Shown one piece after another: positions 17,680 to 28,492 of a DNA stretch of 64,000 bases. The translations under genes and the position numbers were made by a program. The number at the start of each line of letters is the position of its first letter. Position 1 is the first letter of the stretch. Location: NCBI GenBank assembly GCA_003129525.1, contig CP029329.1, positions 3,594,001-3,658,000 of the forward strand. Direction: 5' to 3'. The DNA is from Clostridium beijerinckii. Lineage in GTDB: Bacteria > Bacillota > Clostridia > Clostridiales > Clostridiaceae. The notes beneath the pieces were generated by a model that was given only the letters and a program-made list of their open reading frames with translations, made no database searches and had not been told where the DNA came from.

Positions 17680-17704
17680 CTATTTCTTGATAATTTTATA
17701 TTTT

Positions 17705-19225
<1,521 letters not shown>

Positions 19226-19313
19226 TTAATTAATTATTTTTTTTATTTATAAGATTTAATAAATATCACACTTAGAAACTTAACACTCTATAGGTAAAGA
19301 TTAAAGCAATAAT

Positions 19314-19429
19314 TATAGCCACATAAAACTTCCATACTTCAAATGCTTCTGCCTCATTTGCATTCTTAAGTTCGAACTTTACTTAGTAGTAAATCATACT
19401 ATAAGTAAAGTTTGTTTTATGCGGCTATA
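19314..19429 (-). ncRNA. Three-way-junction RNA between glpP and glpK
   Basis: On the minus strand a 16-bp helix (TATAGCCGCATAAAAC with GTTTTATGTGGCTATA, one G-U that would be an A-C mismatch on the other strand) encloses two hairpins: AACTTTACTTA / TAAGTAAAGTT and CAAATG / CATTTG with loop AGGCAGAAG. It lies in the glpP-glpK spacer with no T-run after it. It may be a regulatory leader of glpK or an mRNA processing/stability element; I do not recognise it. Confidence 0.6.
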
Positions 19430-19448
19430 TTCTCTAATTCTCTATTGC

Positions 19449-20006
19449 CTACATGTCCCAAATCTCTTTTTTTGTTGTAGATATACATGTTGCTCCTGAA
19501 GATAATGCATGCATTACCTCTTCTTTAGTTTCAATTAATCCACCAGCAACTATTGGTTTTTTTAGTTCCTTTGAAATGATACCTAGTACCTTAGGAATTA
19601 ATCCTGGTAATATTTCTAATGCGTCACATTCTGATAACATGTGATTTTTCACACTGTTTAATGAAAGTGTATCAAAGATAAAAACTCTTTGAATTGCAAT
19701 TAAATTATATTTTTTAGCAGCTTTTACTATTTGAGATTTTGTACTAATAATACCTTTAAATTTTGTTTGATCTTTTAAAAACCTGATAACGATTTCTTTA
19801 TTAGCAAAACCGTCAACTAAGTCTATGTGAATTATTCCTATTTTATTCTTAGACTCTATTTTTTCGCTTATCTCTTTAATGCTCATAAGATCTCCAAATA
19901 AAACAAAAATAATTTCAGCAGCTGATTCCAAAGCTAAGTCTAATTGTTCTTCATTTTTTACTGCGGCTATAACTGGATTCTCTTCTAATAATTGTTTAAT
20001 ATTCAT
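19449..20006 (-). CDS. glpP: Glycerol uptake operon antiterminator GlpP
   Basis: 185 residues, the GlpP size. The protein has the TIM-barrel-like pattern of the family: VIAAVKNEEQLDLAL, IIHIDLVDGFANKE, KGIISTKSQIVKAAK, a QRVFIFDTLSL strand and KKPIVAGGLIETKEE. GlpP binds glycerol-3-phosphate and the 5' leader RNA of glp genes, allowing transcription to pass a terminator. The gene lies between glpF and glpK, and two fitting target leaders are present (17556 and 20931). GGGAGTTCAT precedes the ATG. Confidence 0.93.
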   Translation of the reverse strand: MNIKQLLEENPVIAAVKNEEQLDLALESAAEIIFVLFGDLMSIKEISEKIESKNKIGIIHIDLVDGFANKEIVIRFLKDQTKFKGIISTKSQIVKAAKKYNLIAIQRVFIFDTLSLNSVKNHMLSECDALEILPGLIPKVLGIISKELKKPIVAGGLIETKEEVMHALSSGATCISTTKKEIWDM

Positions 20007-20120
20007 ATGAACTCCCTTGTTGTTATTTTTTTGTTTAAACCAAGTATTTCACATTCATATTATTTTGTCAATTTAAAATTATTTAGCTTATTAAAGTTTT
20101 TATATTATAATACTTTATCA

Positions 20121-20825
20121 CTAAAAAATCATTTTAAATAATAATGCACCGATTGTTCCACCTACTATAGGAGCAACAACTGGAACCCATGAATATCCCC
20201 AATCAGAACCACCCTTACCTGGTATAGGCAATAATGCATGTGCAATTCTTGGTGATAAATCTCTAGCTGGATTAAGTGCATACCCTGTTGGCCCACCTAA
20301 ACTTAGACCTAATACCCAAATTAAAAGTCCTACGAACAATACACCAATACCTGGAGCTGTAGCTTGTGCTCCCATTGCTAAAATTCCAAAAACCAACATA
20401 AATGTTGCTATAACCTCACATGTAAAATTAATTCCGATATTTCTTACAGCTGGTCCTGTAGCGAATACTCCAAGCTTGTCCCCTGCATTATCAGAAGTTC
20501 TAAATTGATCATAATACATAACGTATACTAAAATTGCTCCTATAAAGCCACCAATCATTTGTCCTGCTATATAAGTAGGAACTACACTCCAAGATACATT
20601 CCCTATAACTGCAAGTGCAATTGTTAATGCTGGATTAAAATGACCTCCACTATAAGAACCAAACATAAGTGCTGGAATTGCTACTGCAAAAGCCCAACCA
20701 GTTGTAATAACTATCCAGCCTGATCCAGATCCCTTTGAATTTTTTAAGACAACGTTTGCAACAACGCCATCTCCTAAAAGAACAAGTATCATTGTACCTA
20801 TTAGTTCTGCGGTAAAAATTGACAT
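20121..20825 (-). CDS. glpF: Glycerol uptake facilitator (aquaglyceroporin)
   Basis: MIP-family channel for facilitated glycerol entry. 234 residues with six hydrophobic helices and both half-helix motifs: GHFNPALT and LNPARDLSPR. The Asp after the second NPAR is typical of glycerol-conducting members. GGGGAGAGATTTATT precedes the ATG. It is first of glpF-glpP-glpK, behind an antiterminator leader, so uptake, sensing and phosphorylation are made together. Confidence 0.97.
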   Translation of the reverse strand: MSIFTAELIGTMILVLLGDGVVANVVLKNSKGSGSGWIVITTGWAFAVAIPALMFGSYSGGHFNPALTIALAVIGNVSWSVVPTYIAGQMIGGFIGAILVYVMYYDQFRTSDNAGDKLGVFATGPAVRNIGINFTCEVIATFMLVFGILAMGAQATAPGIGVLFVGLLIWVLGLSLGGPTGYALNPARDLSPRIAHALLPIPGKGGSDWGYSWVPVVAPIVGGTIGALLFKMIF

Positions 20826-20930
20826 AATAAATCTCTCCCCTTTTTCTTATTTTACTTAATTGTATGTTACTTTTTGTAATTTTAGTACCATATTCTAATT
20901 ATTTTTGCATCACTCCTCTCCCTGCTCATG

Positions 20931-21017
20931 CAAAAAAAGCCAAGCTAAAACAAGGTGAAAACTCACCATAATTTTTATGCTTGACTCTATCTTCTCTCAG
21001 CATTTATTTTGTATTAT
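20931..21017 (-). promoter_or_regulatory. GlpP-type antiterminator leader upstream of glpF
   Basis: Same layout as the glpA leader: antiterminator ATGCT...AGCAT, terminator AGTCAAGC...GCTTGGCT (20938-20986) with a seven-T run, and an inner hairpin GGTGA / TCACC. The antiterminator box AATGCTGAGAGAA..TAGAGTCAAGCATA differs from the glpA one at few positions. Confidence 0.87.
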
Positions 21018-21023
21018 GTTTAC

Positions 21024-21052
21024 ATTATACATTGTAAAGGTATACTTGTCTA
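21024..21052 (-). promoter_or_regulatory. Sigma-A promoter of glpF-glpP-glpK
   Basis: Minus strand TAGACA (21047-21052), 17-bp spacer, TATAAT (21024-21029). The spacer holds the shared AGTATAC motif. Confidence 0.85.
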
Positions 21053-21132
21053 GTATTTATTGGTAAATTTATTTAATTACTCTTTCACTAATTATAACTT
21101 TATAGATTGAAATTTTATATAAATAATATAAA

Positions 21133-21254
21133 AAGGGGCTGTTGCAAAACGGTTATTTATTAAAGATATTTATATGAAATATATATTATTTCATATAAAT
21201 TATGCAAAAGGGACTGTGTATAATGAATTTTTATTCATTGTGCAACAGCCCCTT
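21133..21254 (-). repeat. 122-bp palindromic repeat, copy 1, probably terminator of hom
   Basis: The ends are perfect 14-bp inverted repeats AAGGGGCTGTTGCA / TGCAACAGCCCCTT. Inside are further hairpins (TATATGAAAT / ATTTCATATA and AATGAA-TTTTTA-TTCATT). On the minus strand the right end runs into TTTTTAT, so it can terminate hom. A second copy of the same length lies at 50734-50855. End sequence and size suggest a MITE-like element; no target duplication is clear. Confidence 0.75.
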
Positions 21255-21292
21255 AATGTAATATTTAGAATATTGAATTTAAATTATATGAC

Positions 21293-22588
21293 CTATTTAA
21301 AATCTTCAATTCTTATTATGTTATCTATTTTATCAACTGACTTTAATTTTTTAATTTCTTTGATTGCACTATTAATTTGAGCTTCATTTGTTCTATGAGT
21401 AACTAGAACAATTGTCACTTGCCCCTCTTCCTCATCACCTTTTTGTATTACTGAACGGATACTTACATTATGCCTTCCAAGTATTGCTGTTATTTCTCCA
21501 AGCACTCCTGATTCATCTAATACAGTAGCTCTTATGTAGAATTTACATTCAACATCACCCATATCTAAAATTTCTCTTTTCCATAGGTTATTCTTTACTA
21601 CTGGATTAGGATTTTCTGTATCAACATTACTTCTTACAATAGAAACAATATCACTTACTACAGCGCTACCTGTTGGAAGATCTCCTGCTCCTCTTCCATA
21701 GAACATTACATCTCCAACTGCATTTCCTTTTATAAATACTGCATTATATGAATCATAAACATTTGCAAGCGGATGTTTCTTAGGAATCATTGTAGGATGA
21801 ACTCTAAGTTCTATCTTACCATTAATTTCTTTTGCAATTGCAAGTAATTTAATTCCCATTTTAAATTCTTTAGCATACTTCATATCAACAGCTTCAATAC
21901 TCGTAATACCTTCTCTATAGATATTTTTCATATCTATTTTTGATCCAAAAGCTAATGATGCAAGTATTGCTAATTTATATTGAGCATCATATCCTTCAAT
22001 ATCCGATGTAGGATCTGCTTCTGCATAACCCTTTTCTTGAGCCTCCTTTAACGCATCATCAAAGTCAGCATCTTCAAGCTCCATTTTACCTAAAATATAA
22101 TTAGTTGTACCATTTACAATACCATAAAGAGTTTCTATTTTATTAGCAGTTAAGCTTTCATCTATTCCCTTTATAATTGGAATTCCTCCAGCTACACTTG
22201 CTTCATAATTAAACATTATTCCTTCTTCATCAGCCTTTTCAAAAAGCTCATCGCCACCAGTTGCAAGTAACATTTTATTTGCAGTCACTATATGTTTTTT
22301 CTTATCCATGCATTTAATCATATATTCTCTAGCTGGCTCAATTCCACCCATAACTTCAACAACAATTTTAATGCTATCATCTTCTAATATTTCATTAAAA
22401 TCCGTAGTTACAAATTCATTTGGAATCTCTACTCCTCTTGGCTTGTTCTTATCTCTTACAAGAACTTTTGTCACTTCTACCTCATATCCGCATCTTTTCA
22501 TAATTTCTTCTTTATTGGAATTTAAAATCATCCAAACACCACGACCAACATTCCCCAATCCTAGTAGTGCTATTTTTACTTTTTTCAT
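21293..22588 (-). CDS. hom: Homoserine dehydrogenase
   Basis: NAD(P)H-dependent reduction of aspartate semialdehyde to homoserine, on the way to threonine and methionine. 431 residues: dinucleotide motif GLGNVGRGV, catalytic domain with TTNYILGKM and EAQEKGYAEADPTSDIEGYDA, and a C-terminal ACT domain (about 350-431, LDESGVLGEITAILGRHNVSI) for threonine feedback. GGGGG precedes the ATG. It is monocistronic, with the 122-bp palindrome as likely terminator. Confidence 0.97.
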   Translation of the reverse strand: MKKVKIALLGLGNVGRGVWMILNSNKEEIMKRCGYEVEVTKVLVRDKNKPRGVEIPNEFVTTDFNEILEDDSIKIVVEVMGGIEPAREYMIKCMDKKKHIVTANKMLLATGGDELFEKADEEGIMFNYEASVAGGIPIIKGIDESLTANKIETLYGIVNGTTNYILGKMELEDADFDDALKEAQEKGYAEADPTSDIEGYDAQYKLAILASLAFGSKIDMKNIYREGITSIEAVDMKYAKEFKMGIKLLAIAKEINGKIELRVHPTMIPKKHPLANVYDSYNAVFIKGNAVGDVMFYGRGAGDLPTGSAVVSDIVSIVRSNVDTENPNPVVKNNLWKREILDMGDVECKFYIRATVLDESGVLGEITAILGRHNVSIRSVIQKGDEEEGQVTIVLVTHRTNEAQINSAIKEIKKLKSVDKIDNIIRIEDFK

Positions 22589-22731
22589 CTTATGCCCCCT
22601 TAAGTTACGCCTATTATAAATAATAGTATACTTCCTAATTATAATTGTTATATTAATTTTTGGCTATATATTTTTAGTTTAATATTTTTTACTCACATAA
22701 TAAATCTTTAGAATTGTATTCTTTCATATTC

Positions 22732-23424
22732 CTAAAATAATCCAAATATAATAGGTATAAATATAGCAGGAAGTAAATTAGCAACTTTAATTTTACTTAT
22801 CCCAAGCATATTAAATCCAAGTCCTATAATCAAAAGACTGCCGACTGCTGACATATTAGAAATTACAGTATCATTTAAAACTGTCGAAAGACCACCTGCA
22901 AGAAGTGTTATAAGTCCTTGATAAACTAGTACTGCAATTGAAGACAATATTACTCCTATGCCAAGCGATGATGCAAATATTATTGAAGATACTCCATCTA
23001 GTATAGATTTAGCAAAAAGGGTTGCGTGATTTCCTTGAAGTCCACTTTCAAGAGATCCAACCACTGCCATTGCTCCAACACAAAATAATAAACTCGAAGT
23101 AACAAATCCTTCTGATATAGAAATCTTCTCATTTGAACTACTACTTCTTTTGCTATTTATTTTTTTCTCTATAATATCACCTAAATTATTTAGTCTCTTG
23201 TCGATATCAATAATTTCACCAATTAATGCACCTATTGCTATACAAATTATCATTTGCAGAGTATCATTTCCTTTAAGTGCTCCAGATATACCTATGTATA
23301 ATACACATAAAGCCAATCCATTCATTATAGTTGAACTTATCTTTTCCGTTAATCTTCCTTTTACAATTAGCCCTATTAAGCATCCACCTATTATGGCTAA
23401 TGCATTAACTATTGTTCCTAACAT
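22732..23424 (-). CDS. DUF554 membrane protein (YdfK-like)
   Basis: 230 residues with about six hydrophobic helices. The N-terminus MLGTIVNALAIIGGCLIGLI, the charged loop DIDKRLNNLGD and the glycine-rich LFCVGAMAVVGSLESGLQG are typical of DUF554. It is a conserved inner-membrane family with no settled function; transport has been suggested. It is monocistronic, with GGGGGAGC before the ATG. Confidence 0.88.
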   Translation of the reverse strand: MLGTIVNALAIIGGCLIGLIVKGRLTEKISSTIMNGLALCVLYIGISGALKGNDTLQMIICIAIGALIGEIIDIDKRLNNLGDIIEKKINSKRSSSSNEKISISEGFVTSSLLFCVGAMAVVGSLESGLQGNHATLFAKSILDGVSSIIFASSLGIGVILSSIAVLVYQGLITLLAGGLSTVLNDTVISNMSAVGSLLIIGLGFNMLGISKIKVANLLPAIFIPIIFGLF

Positions 23425-23560
23425 TTTTGCTCCCCCAATCTTTTTCAGTTAACAGTTAGTAATTAACAGTTAACAATTGTATATGAAATGCCTATGGCAT
23501 TTCTATATTTTATAAATCTTTATAGATGTTTTATAAGTCGTTGATTTCAAATCGTGCGTT

Positions 23561-23613
23561 AATAAAAAAAGATCCTCATACAATAATTTTCATCATTATA
23601 CGAGAATCTTTTT
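23561..23613 (-). terminator. Terminator of the hisS-aspS transcript
   Basis: AAAGATTCTCGTATA pairs with TATGAGGATCTTT (with G-U pairs), followed on the minus strand by TTTTTTATT. It begins about 30 bases after the aspS stop. Confidence 0.82.
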
Positions 23614-23644
23614 ATCGTAAGTTTACCTGAATCTAAGAATCACT

Positions 23645-25444
23645 TTATTCTGCGTCTTTTTTATCTTCTTTTGGAAGTATTCCAATTCCAAGTTCGATTA
23701 ATTGTTTCTCATCAGTTACATTTGGTGCTTCGCTTAAATAGCAATATGCATTTTGGTTTTTAGGGAATGCAATAACGTCTCTTATGTTTTCTGTTCCAGC
23801 TAAGAACATTATCATTCTATCTAATCCAAATGCCAAACCGCCATGTGGTGGTGGTCCAAATTTTAATGCTTGTAATAAAAATCCAAATTTTGCCCATGCA
23901 TCTTCCTGTGTAAATCCAAGTGCCTTAAGCATTCTTTCTTGAAGTTCCATATCATGAATTCTTATAGATCCTCCACCTAATTCTTCTCCATTTAATACTA
24001 AGTCATAAGCTTTAGAACGTACAATTCCTGGATCAGATTCAATAAAGTCTAAATCCTCATCCATTGGTGCTGTAAACGGATGGTGACAAGCCATGTATCT
24101 TCCTTCTTCTTCACTATATTCAAATAATGGGAATTCAGTAACCCATGTAAAGTTAAATTCATTTTTATCTTTTATTAAATCAAATTGTTTAGATAATTCT
24201 AATCTTAAAGCTCCTAAGCTTTGGAATACTACTGAATTCTTATCTGCTACAATAAGTACTGCATCTCCAGTTTCAGCATTCATAGTTTTTACTATAGAAT
24301 TTGTTGCATCCTCAGTTAAGAATTTAGCTATTGATGATTTAACACCATCTTCTTTAAGTTGAATCCAAGCAAGACCCTTAGCTTTATAAGTCTTAACAAA
24401 TTCTCCTAATTTATCTAAAGGCTTTCTACCCATATCTGCTCCACCTTTTAAGCATAGAGCTCTTACAGATCCGCCATTTGCTATAGCATCCTTAAACATT
24501 GGTAATTCTACATCTTTAACAACTTCAGTTAAATCAGTTATTTCCATACCGAATCTGACATCTGGTTTATCTGATCCATATTTCTCCATTGCATCTTTAA
24601 ATGTCATTCTCTTAATTGGAAGCTTAACATCAACGCCTGCAACTTCTTTAAATACATGAGATATTAATCCTTCATTTACTGCCATTATGTCATCTTGCTC
24701 TACAAAGCTTAATTCCATATCTATTTGAGTAAATTCTGGTTGCCTATTAGCTCTTAAATCTTCATCTCTAAAGCATTTAGCAATTTGATAGTACTTGTCA
24801 AATCCAGATACCATCAATAATTGTTTGAATAATTGTGGTGATTGTGGAAGAGCATAAAACATACCAGGATAATTTCTTGAAGGTACTAAATAATCTCTAG
24901 CTCCTTCTGGTGTACTCTTATTTAATATTGGTGTTTCAACATCTAAGAAATCATTAGCTTCTAAATAATCACGAATAGCTTTTGTTGTTTTACTTCTAGT
25001 AATAAATATTTTTTGCATATCTGGTCTTCTTAAATCTAAATATCTATATTTTAATCTAATGTTTTCAGCTGCATCTAAATTTTCTTTAATATATATTGGT
25101 GGAGTTTCTGATTCAGAAAGAATCTTTATCTCTTCACACTTTAATTCAACAAACCCAGTTGGCATGTTTTCATTAATGCTTTCTCTTTTAACAACTTCTC
25201 CTGTTACTGCTACGCAATATTCAGGTCTAACTGCTTTTGCTTTTTCAAAAGCTTCTCCATTGATTTCTTCACCAAAAACTACTTGCATTATACCTGTTTT
25301 ATCTCTTAAATCGATAAATTCAAGTCCTCCAAGTTTTCTATTTCTTTGAACCCATCCCATTAAAGTAATTTTTTTACCCACATGTTCTTCTCTAGGTTCT
25401 CCACACATCATTGTACGCTTTAATCCATTTAAAGACTCACCCAT
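23645..25444 (-). CDS. aspS: Aspartate-tRNA ligase
   Basis: Charges tRNA-Asp (or Asp/Asn). 599 residues from the ATG at 25444. An in-frame ATG at 25465 gives MLGGN, whose codons are the ribosome site TTAGGAGG for the chosen start. The N-terminal OB fold carries GWVQRNRKLGGLEFIDLRD, the class II core has FRDEDLRANRQPEFTQID, the bacterial GAD insertion is in the middle, and motif 3 is GLAFGLDRM. It is co-transcribed behind hisS with a 39-base gap, the common clostridial pair. Confidence 0.97.
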   Translation of the reverse strand: MGESLNGLKRTMMCGEPREEHVGKKITLMGWVQRNRKLGGLEFIDLRDKTGIMQVVFGEEINGEAFEKAKAVRPEYCVAVTGEVVKRESINENMPTGFVELKCEEIKILSESETPPIYIKENLDAAENIRLKYRYLDLRRPDMQKIFITRSKTTKAIRDYLEANDFLDVETPILNKSTPEGARDYLVPSRNYPGMFYALPQSPQLFKQLLMVSGFDKYYQIAKCFRDEDLRANRQPEFTQIDMELSFVEQDDIMAVNEGLISHVFKEVAGVDVKLPIKRMTFKDAMEKYGSDKPDVRFGMEITDLTEVVKDVELPMFKDAIANGGSVRALCLKGGADMGRKPLDKLGEFVKTYKAKGLAWIQLKEDGVKSSIAKFLTEDATNSIVKTMNAETGDAVLIVADKNSVVFQSLGALRLELSKQFDLIKDKNEFNFTWVTEFPLFEYSEEEGRYMACHHPFTAPMDEDLDFIESDPGIVRSKAYDLVLNGEELGGGSIRIHDMELQERMLKALGFTQEDAWAKFGFLLQALKFGPPPHGGLAFGLDRMIMFLAGTENIRDVIAFPKNQNAYCYLSEAPNVTDEKQLIELGIGILPKEDKKDAE

Positions 25445-25483
25445 TACTAAATTTCCTCCTAACAACTTATGTCAATTGATATT

Positions 25484-26737
25484 TTATTTTACTATTTTAG
25501 CTATTTCCTCTAAGTTTTCTAACGAAACTTCAAAAATTTCACCATCGCTCATTCTCTTTAAATTAACTCTTTTACTTGTTAATTCATCTTCACCTAAGAT
25601 AGTAGTAAAAGCTACACCTAATTTATTTGCAAATTTCATTTCAGCCTTTATACTTCTACCCATATGGTTTGTTTCACATTTAACCCCTAAGGTTCTTAAG
25701 CTACTAGCTAATTTGAAAGCATATTTGCTTCCTTCCTCACCTCTAGCTCCAATATATAAATCAAATAGGTTTTCTTTTGGTATTTCTATACCTTCTTTTT
25801 CCAAAGTCATAATTAATCTTTCAATTCCCATACCAAAGCCAACTGCTGGCATATCAGGTCCACCAAGTTCTTCTATTAGTTTATCATATCTTCCTCCACC
25901 ACAAACAGTGAAATCTGAAGTTAATATTTCAAATATAGTTTTTGTATAATAATCCAATCCTCTAACTATGCCTGGATCTATTTCATAAGAAATTCCTAAA
26001 ATATCTAAATATTCTTTAACCTTCGTAAAATGAGTATCACACTCTTCACACATATAATCTAAAATTATTGGTGCATCTTTTGTAATTTCATGACACTTTT
26101 TTTCCTTACAATCTAAAATTCTCATAGGATTTTTTTCAAATCTTGTTTTACAAAGATCACAAAGACCATCATAATTTTCTGCCAAAAATTTCTTTAAAGC
26201 TTCATTATACTTTGGTCTACAATTCGGACAGCCCAAATTATTTATGTTTAAGCTTAAGCTCTTTAAGCCCAATTTTTTCAAGGTATCCATAGCTACTGCT
26301 ATAACCTCTGCATCCATTGAAGGTTCTTTAGATCCGAAAACTTCTAATCCGCATTGATGGAATTGTCTAAGTCTTCCCTTTTGAACATTTTCATATCTAA
26401 AAGCTGGTGTTATATAATATAACTTCGTAGGTTGTGCTTCATTAAATAGTCTACTTTCTATAAAAGCTCTAACTACAGAAGCTGTTCCTTCTGGCTTTAA
26501 TGTTATACTTCTATCACCTTTGTCATTAAAAGTATACATTTCTTTTTGAACTATATCAGTTGTATCCCCAACTCCTCTTAAAAATAAATCTGTATGTTCG
26601 AACATTGGAGTTCTAACTTCTCTAATTCCATAAGTTTTAGCAACATCTCTAAATACGCTTTCTATATACTGCCACTTGTATGCATCTTGTGGTAACATAT
26701 CTTTTGTACCTTTAGGTGCTTGCATTTCCATTGCCAT
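25484..26737 (-). CDS. hisS: Histidine-tRNA ligase
   Basis: Charges tRNA-His. 417 residues: class II motif 1 near 20-60 ([20 protein letters not shown]), motif 2 [19 protein letters not shown], the histidine loops [21 protein letters not shown] (split) and GMGIERL, and a C-terminal anticodon domain. A Cys-rich insert ([31 protein letters not shown]) suggests zinc binding in the insertion domain. GGAGG precedes the ATG. It is upstream of aspS. No T-box leader is seen. Confidence 0.97.
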   Translation of the reverse strand: MAMEMQAPKGTKDMLPQDAYKWQYIESVFRDVAKTYGIREVRTPMFEHTDLFLRGVGDTTDIVQKEMYTFNDKGDRSITLKPEGTASVVRAFIESRLFNEAQPTKLYYITPAFRYENVQKGRLRQFHQCGLEVFGSKEPSMDAEVIAVAMDTLKKLGLKSLSLNINNLGCPNCRPKYNEALKKFLAENYDGLCDLCKTRFEKNPMRILDCKEKKCHEITKDAPIILDYMCEECDTHFTKVKEYLDILGISYEIDPGIVRGLDYYTKTIFEILTSDFTVCGGGRYDKLIEELGGPDMPAVGFGMGIERLIMTLEKEGIEIPKENLFDLYIGARGEEGSKYAFKLASSLRTLGVKCETNHMGRSIKAEMKFANKLGVAFTTILGEDELTSKRVNLKRMSDGEIFEVSLENLEEIAKIVK

Positions 26738-26851
26738 TTTATTTCCTCCTTTTTATGCATAAAGTCAATTTCAATTAATAATTAACAATTGTCAATGTAC
26801 AACGTCAATCTTTCATTAATTTAATAACTTAATATATAAAGTCACTAGTTA

Positions 26852-28348
26852 CTAATATAAAGTATCCAGTAAATTCTTCTTTCTTTCAATCATTTCATCA
26901 ATTCTTGATACATATTCGTGAAGATCCTTTAAGTTTGGAAATCTTTCAAGTCTGTCTTCTTCTAAAAATATTACTTTACTTACAGCAGCTGCTCCTAATG
27001 CAATTGTTGTTTGTCTTTCTTCAATCATTTGAATGTTATAAATGCATTCTTTACCTTCTTTAGCATACCCTAAATTCTCCAAATTTCCAACCATATTTTT
27101 TTGTCTATACATATAATATGGTGAAAGACCTAAATTTTCCGCTAAACTTCTGCTTTCTTCATACATTTTAATAATTTCTTCTTGAGATGTCATTTCTATA
27201 CCTTTTTTAAGAATAAACTCTTCATACATCCTAGACCCTCTTTTTAGGGCTAATCCATGTACCGTAATACTATCTGGTTTTAATTTTATTAATTCATTTT
27301 TAGTATTTATCATATCTTCATGGGTCTCACCTGGAAGCCCTATTATTATATCCATATTAATATCATCAAAACCAAGCTCTCTTGCCATTTTAAACTTTTC
27401 TTTAATATCTTCTGCAGAATGAGTTCTTCCTATTAATTTTAAGGTTTTATCATTCATAGTTTGTGGATTAATACTTATTCTATCTACACTACAATCTTTC
27501 ATAGTTTGTAATTTATTTTTAGTTAAAGTATCTGGTCTACCACATTCAACTGTGAACTCTTTAACATTATTATTTTTAATAAAACTATTATAGATTTCTG
27601 TCATTAACATCATGAATTCTTTATCATTAACTGCTGTTGGAGTACCTCCACCAAAGTATACAGATTCAATATTAAGGTTTTTTTCCTTAACATATCTGCT
27701 AATACCTTTTATTTCCTTTATTAATGCTTCTAAATATGGCATTACCATTTTTTTATGAACGCCTATAGGATTAGACGTAAACGAACAATAAAGACATTTA
27801 GTTGGACAAAATGCCATTCCAATATAAATAGCAATATTATTTTTATCTTTATTTACTATTCTTTCTTCAGCTTTTGCCACATCTATACATAATTTTGCTT
27901 TGTCTTCATGTGCTAAATATCTCTCTTTAAATATTTTTACAACTTCTTCTTCAGTATTTCCTTCTTTAATTAGTTTTAATGCTATTTTAGAAGGTCTAAT
28001 TCCAATTAAAATCCCCCAAGGATATATATCATTTGTTATATCCTTTAGACACAGAAAAAGAAACCTTCTAAGAGAATTTTTAATATCTTCTCCTAAAGAT
28101 TCTTCTTTGCAATAATCTTTATATTCAAATCTTAAAATTTCCTCATCAATATAAAAAATATACACAGCTTCGTCTTTTTCAAAAGACATATTATCTTTCA
28201 CCGTTTCTTCTTTTTTTAAAGAATTAGTATCTTTCTCTGCTTCTTCTTTTTCTAAAAATTTTATTTCCTTCATTGGGAAGTATACATTAAATAATTGATA
28301 TACCTCATATCTAAATTTTAAATTATTCAAATTAATCTTAATTTCCAT
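26852..28348 (-). CDS. hemZ: Coproporphyrinogen dehydrogenase-like radical SAM protein HemZ
   Basis: 498 residues. The radical SAM cluster motif CPTKCLYCSF lies near residue 180; YFGGGTPTAV and IIGLPGETHEDM follow, and a HemN-like C-terminal region ends the protein. HemZ-type proteins are oxygen-independent coproporphyrinogen III oxidase relatives; in clostridia without full haem synthesis the true substrate is uncertain. The N-terminal domain contains a tandem repeat near residues 33-60 (EKEEAEKDTNS, KKEETVKDNMS, EKDEAV), an unusual charged insert. The ATG follows AAGGAGCAATA. Confidence 0.88.
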   Translation of the reverse strand: MEIKINLNNLKFRYEVYQLFNVYFPMKEIKFLEKEEAEKDTNSLKKEETVKDNMSFEKDEAVYIFYIDEEILRFEYKDYCKEESLGEDIKNSLRRFLFLCLKDITNDIYPWGILIGIRPSKIALKLIKEGNTEEEVVKIFKERYLAHEDKAKLCIDVAKAEERIVNKDKNNIAIYIGMAFCPTKCLYCSFTSNPIGVHKKMVMPYLEALIKEIKGISRYVKEKNLNIESVYFGGGTPTAVNDKEFMMLMTEIYNSFIKNNNVKEFTVECGRPDTLTKNKLQTMKDCSVDRISINPQTMNDKTLKLIGRTHSAEDIKEKFKMARELGFDDINMDIIIGLPGETHEDMINTKNELIKLKPDSITVHGLALKRGSRMYEEFILKKGIEMTSQEEIIKMYEESRSLAENLGLSPYYMYRQKNMVGNLENLGYAKEGKECIYNIQMIEERQTTIALGAAAVSKVIFLEEDRLERFPNLKDLHEYVSRIDEMIERKKNLLDTLY

Positions 28349-28364
28349 TATTGCTCCTTAAATC

Positions 28365-28492
28365 AATTGACAATTAACAATGTACAATTAGCAATTAATG
28401 ATGAAATCTTCTAAAGAAGATTTCTTAAAAATGTAATTAGAACAAATATCACAGATATTTGCGCCATAATTTACAATTGTACATTGTCAATT
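28365..28492. repeat. MITE-like palindromic element between hemZ and the MBL gene
   Basis: About 128 bp with near-perfect 26-bp inverted ends (AATTGACAATTAACAATGTA... and its complement ...TACATTGTCAATT). Inside are two hairpins: GAAATCTTCT / AGAAGATTTC and AAATATC / GATATTT. Related strings (AATTAACAATTG, CAATTGTCAATG) occur at 23455-23480, 26775-26800 and 38365-38450. The right end overlaps the MBL stop codon. Confidence 0.6.

Noticed and set aside
25445..26850. T-box leader before hisS or aspS
   Set aside because: The spacers are short and lack the T-box sequence and a leader terminator.
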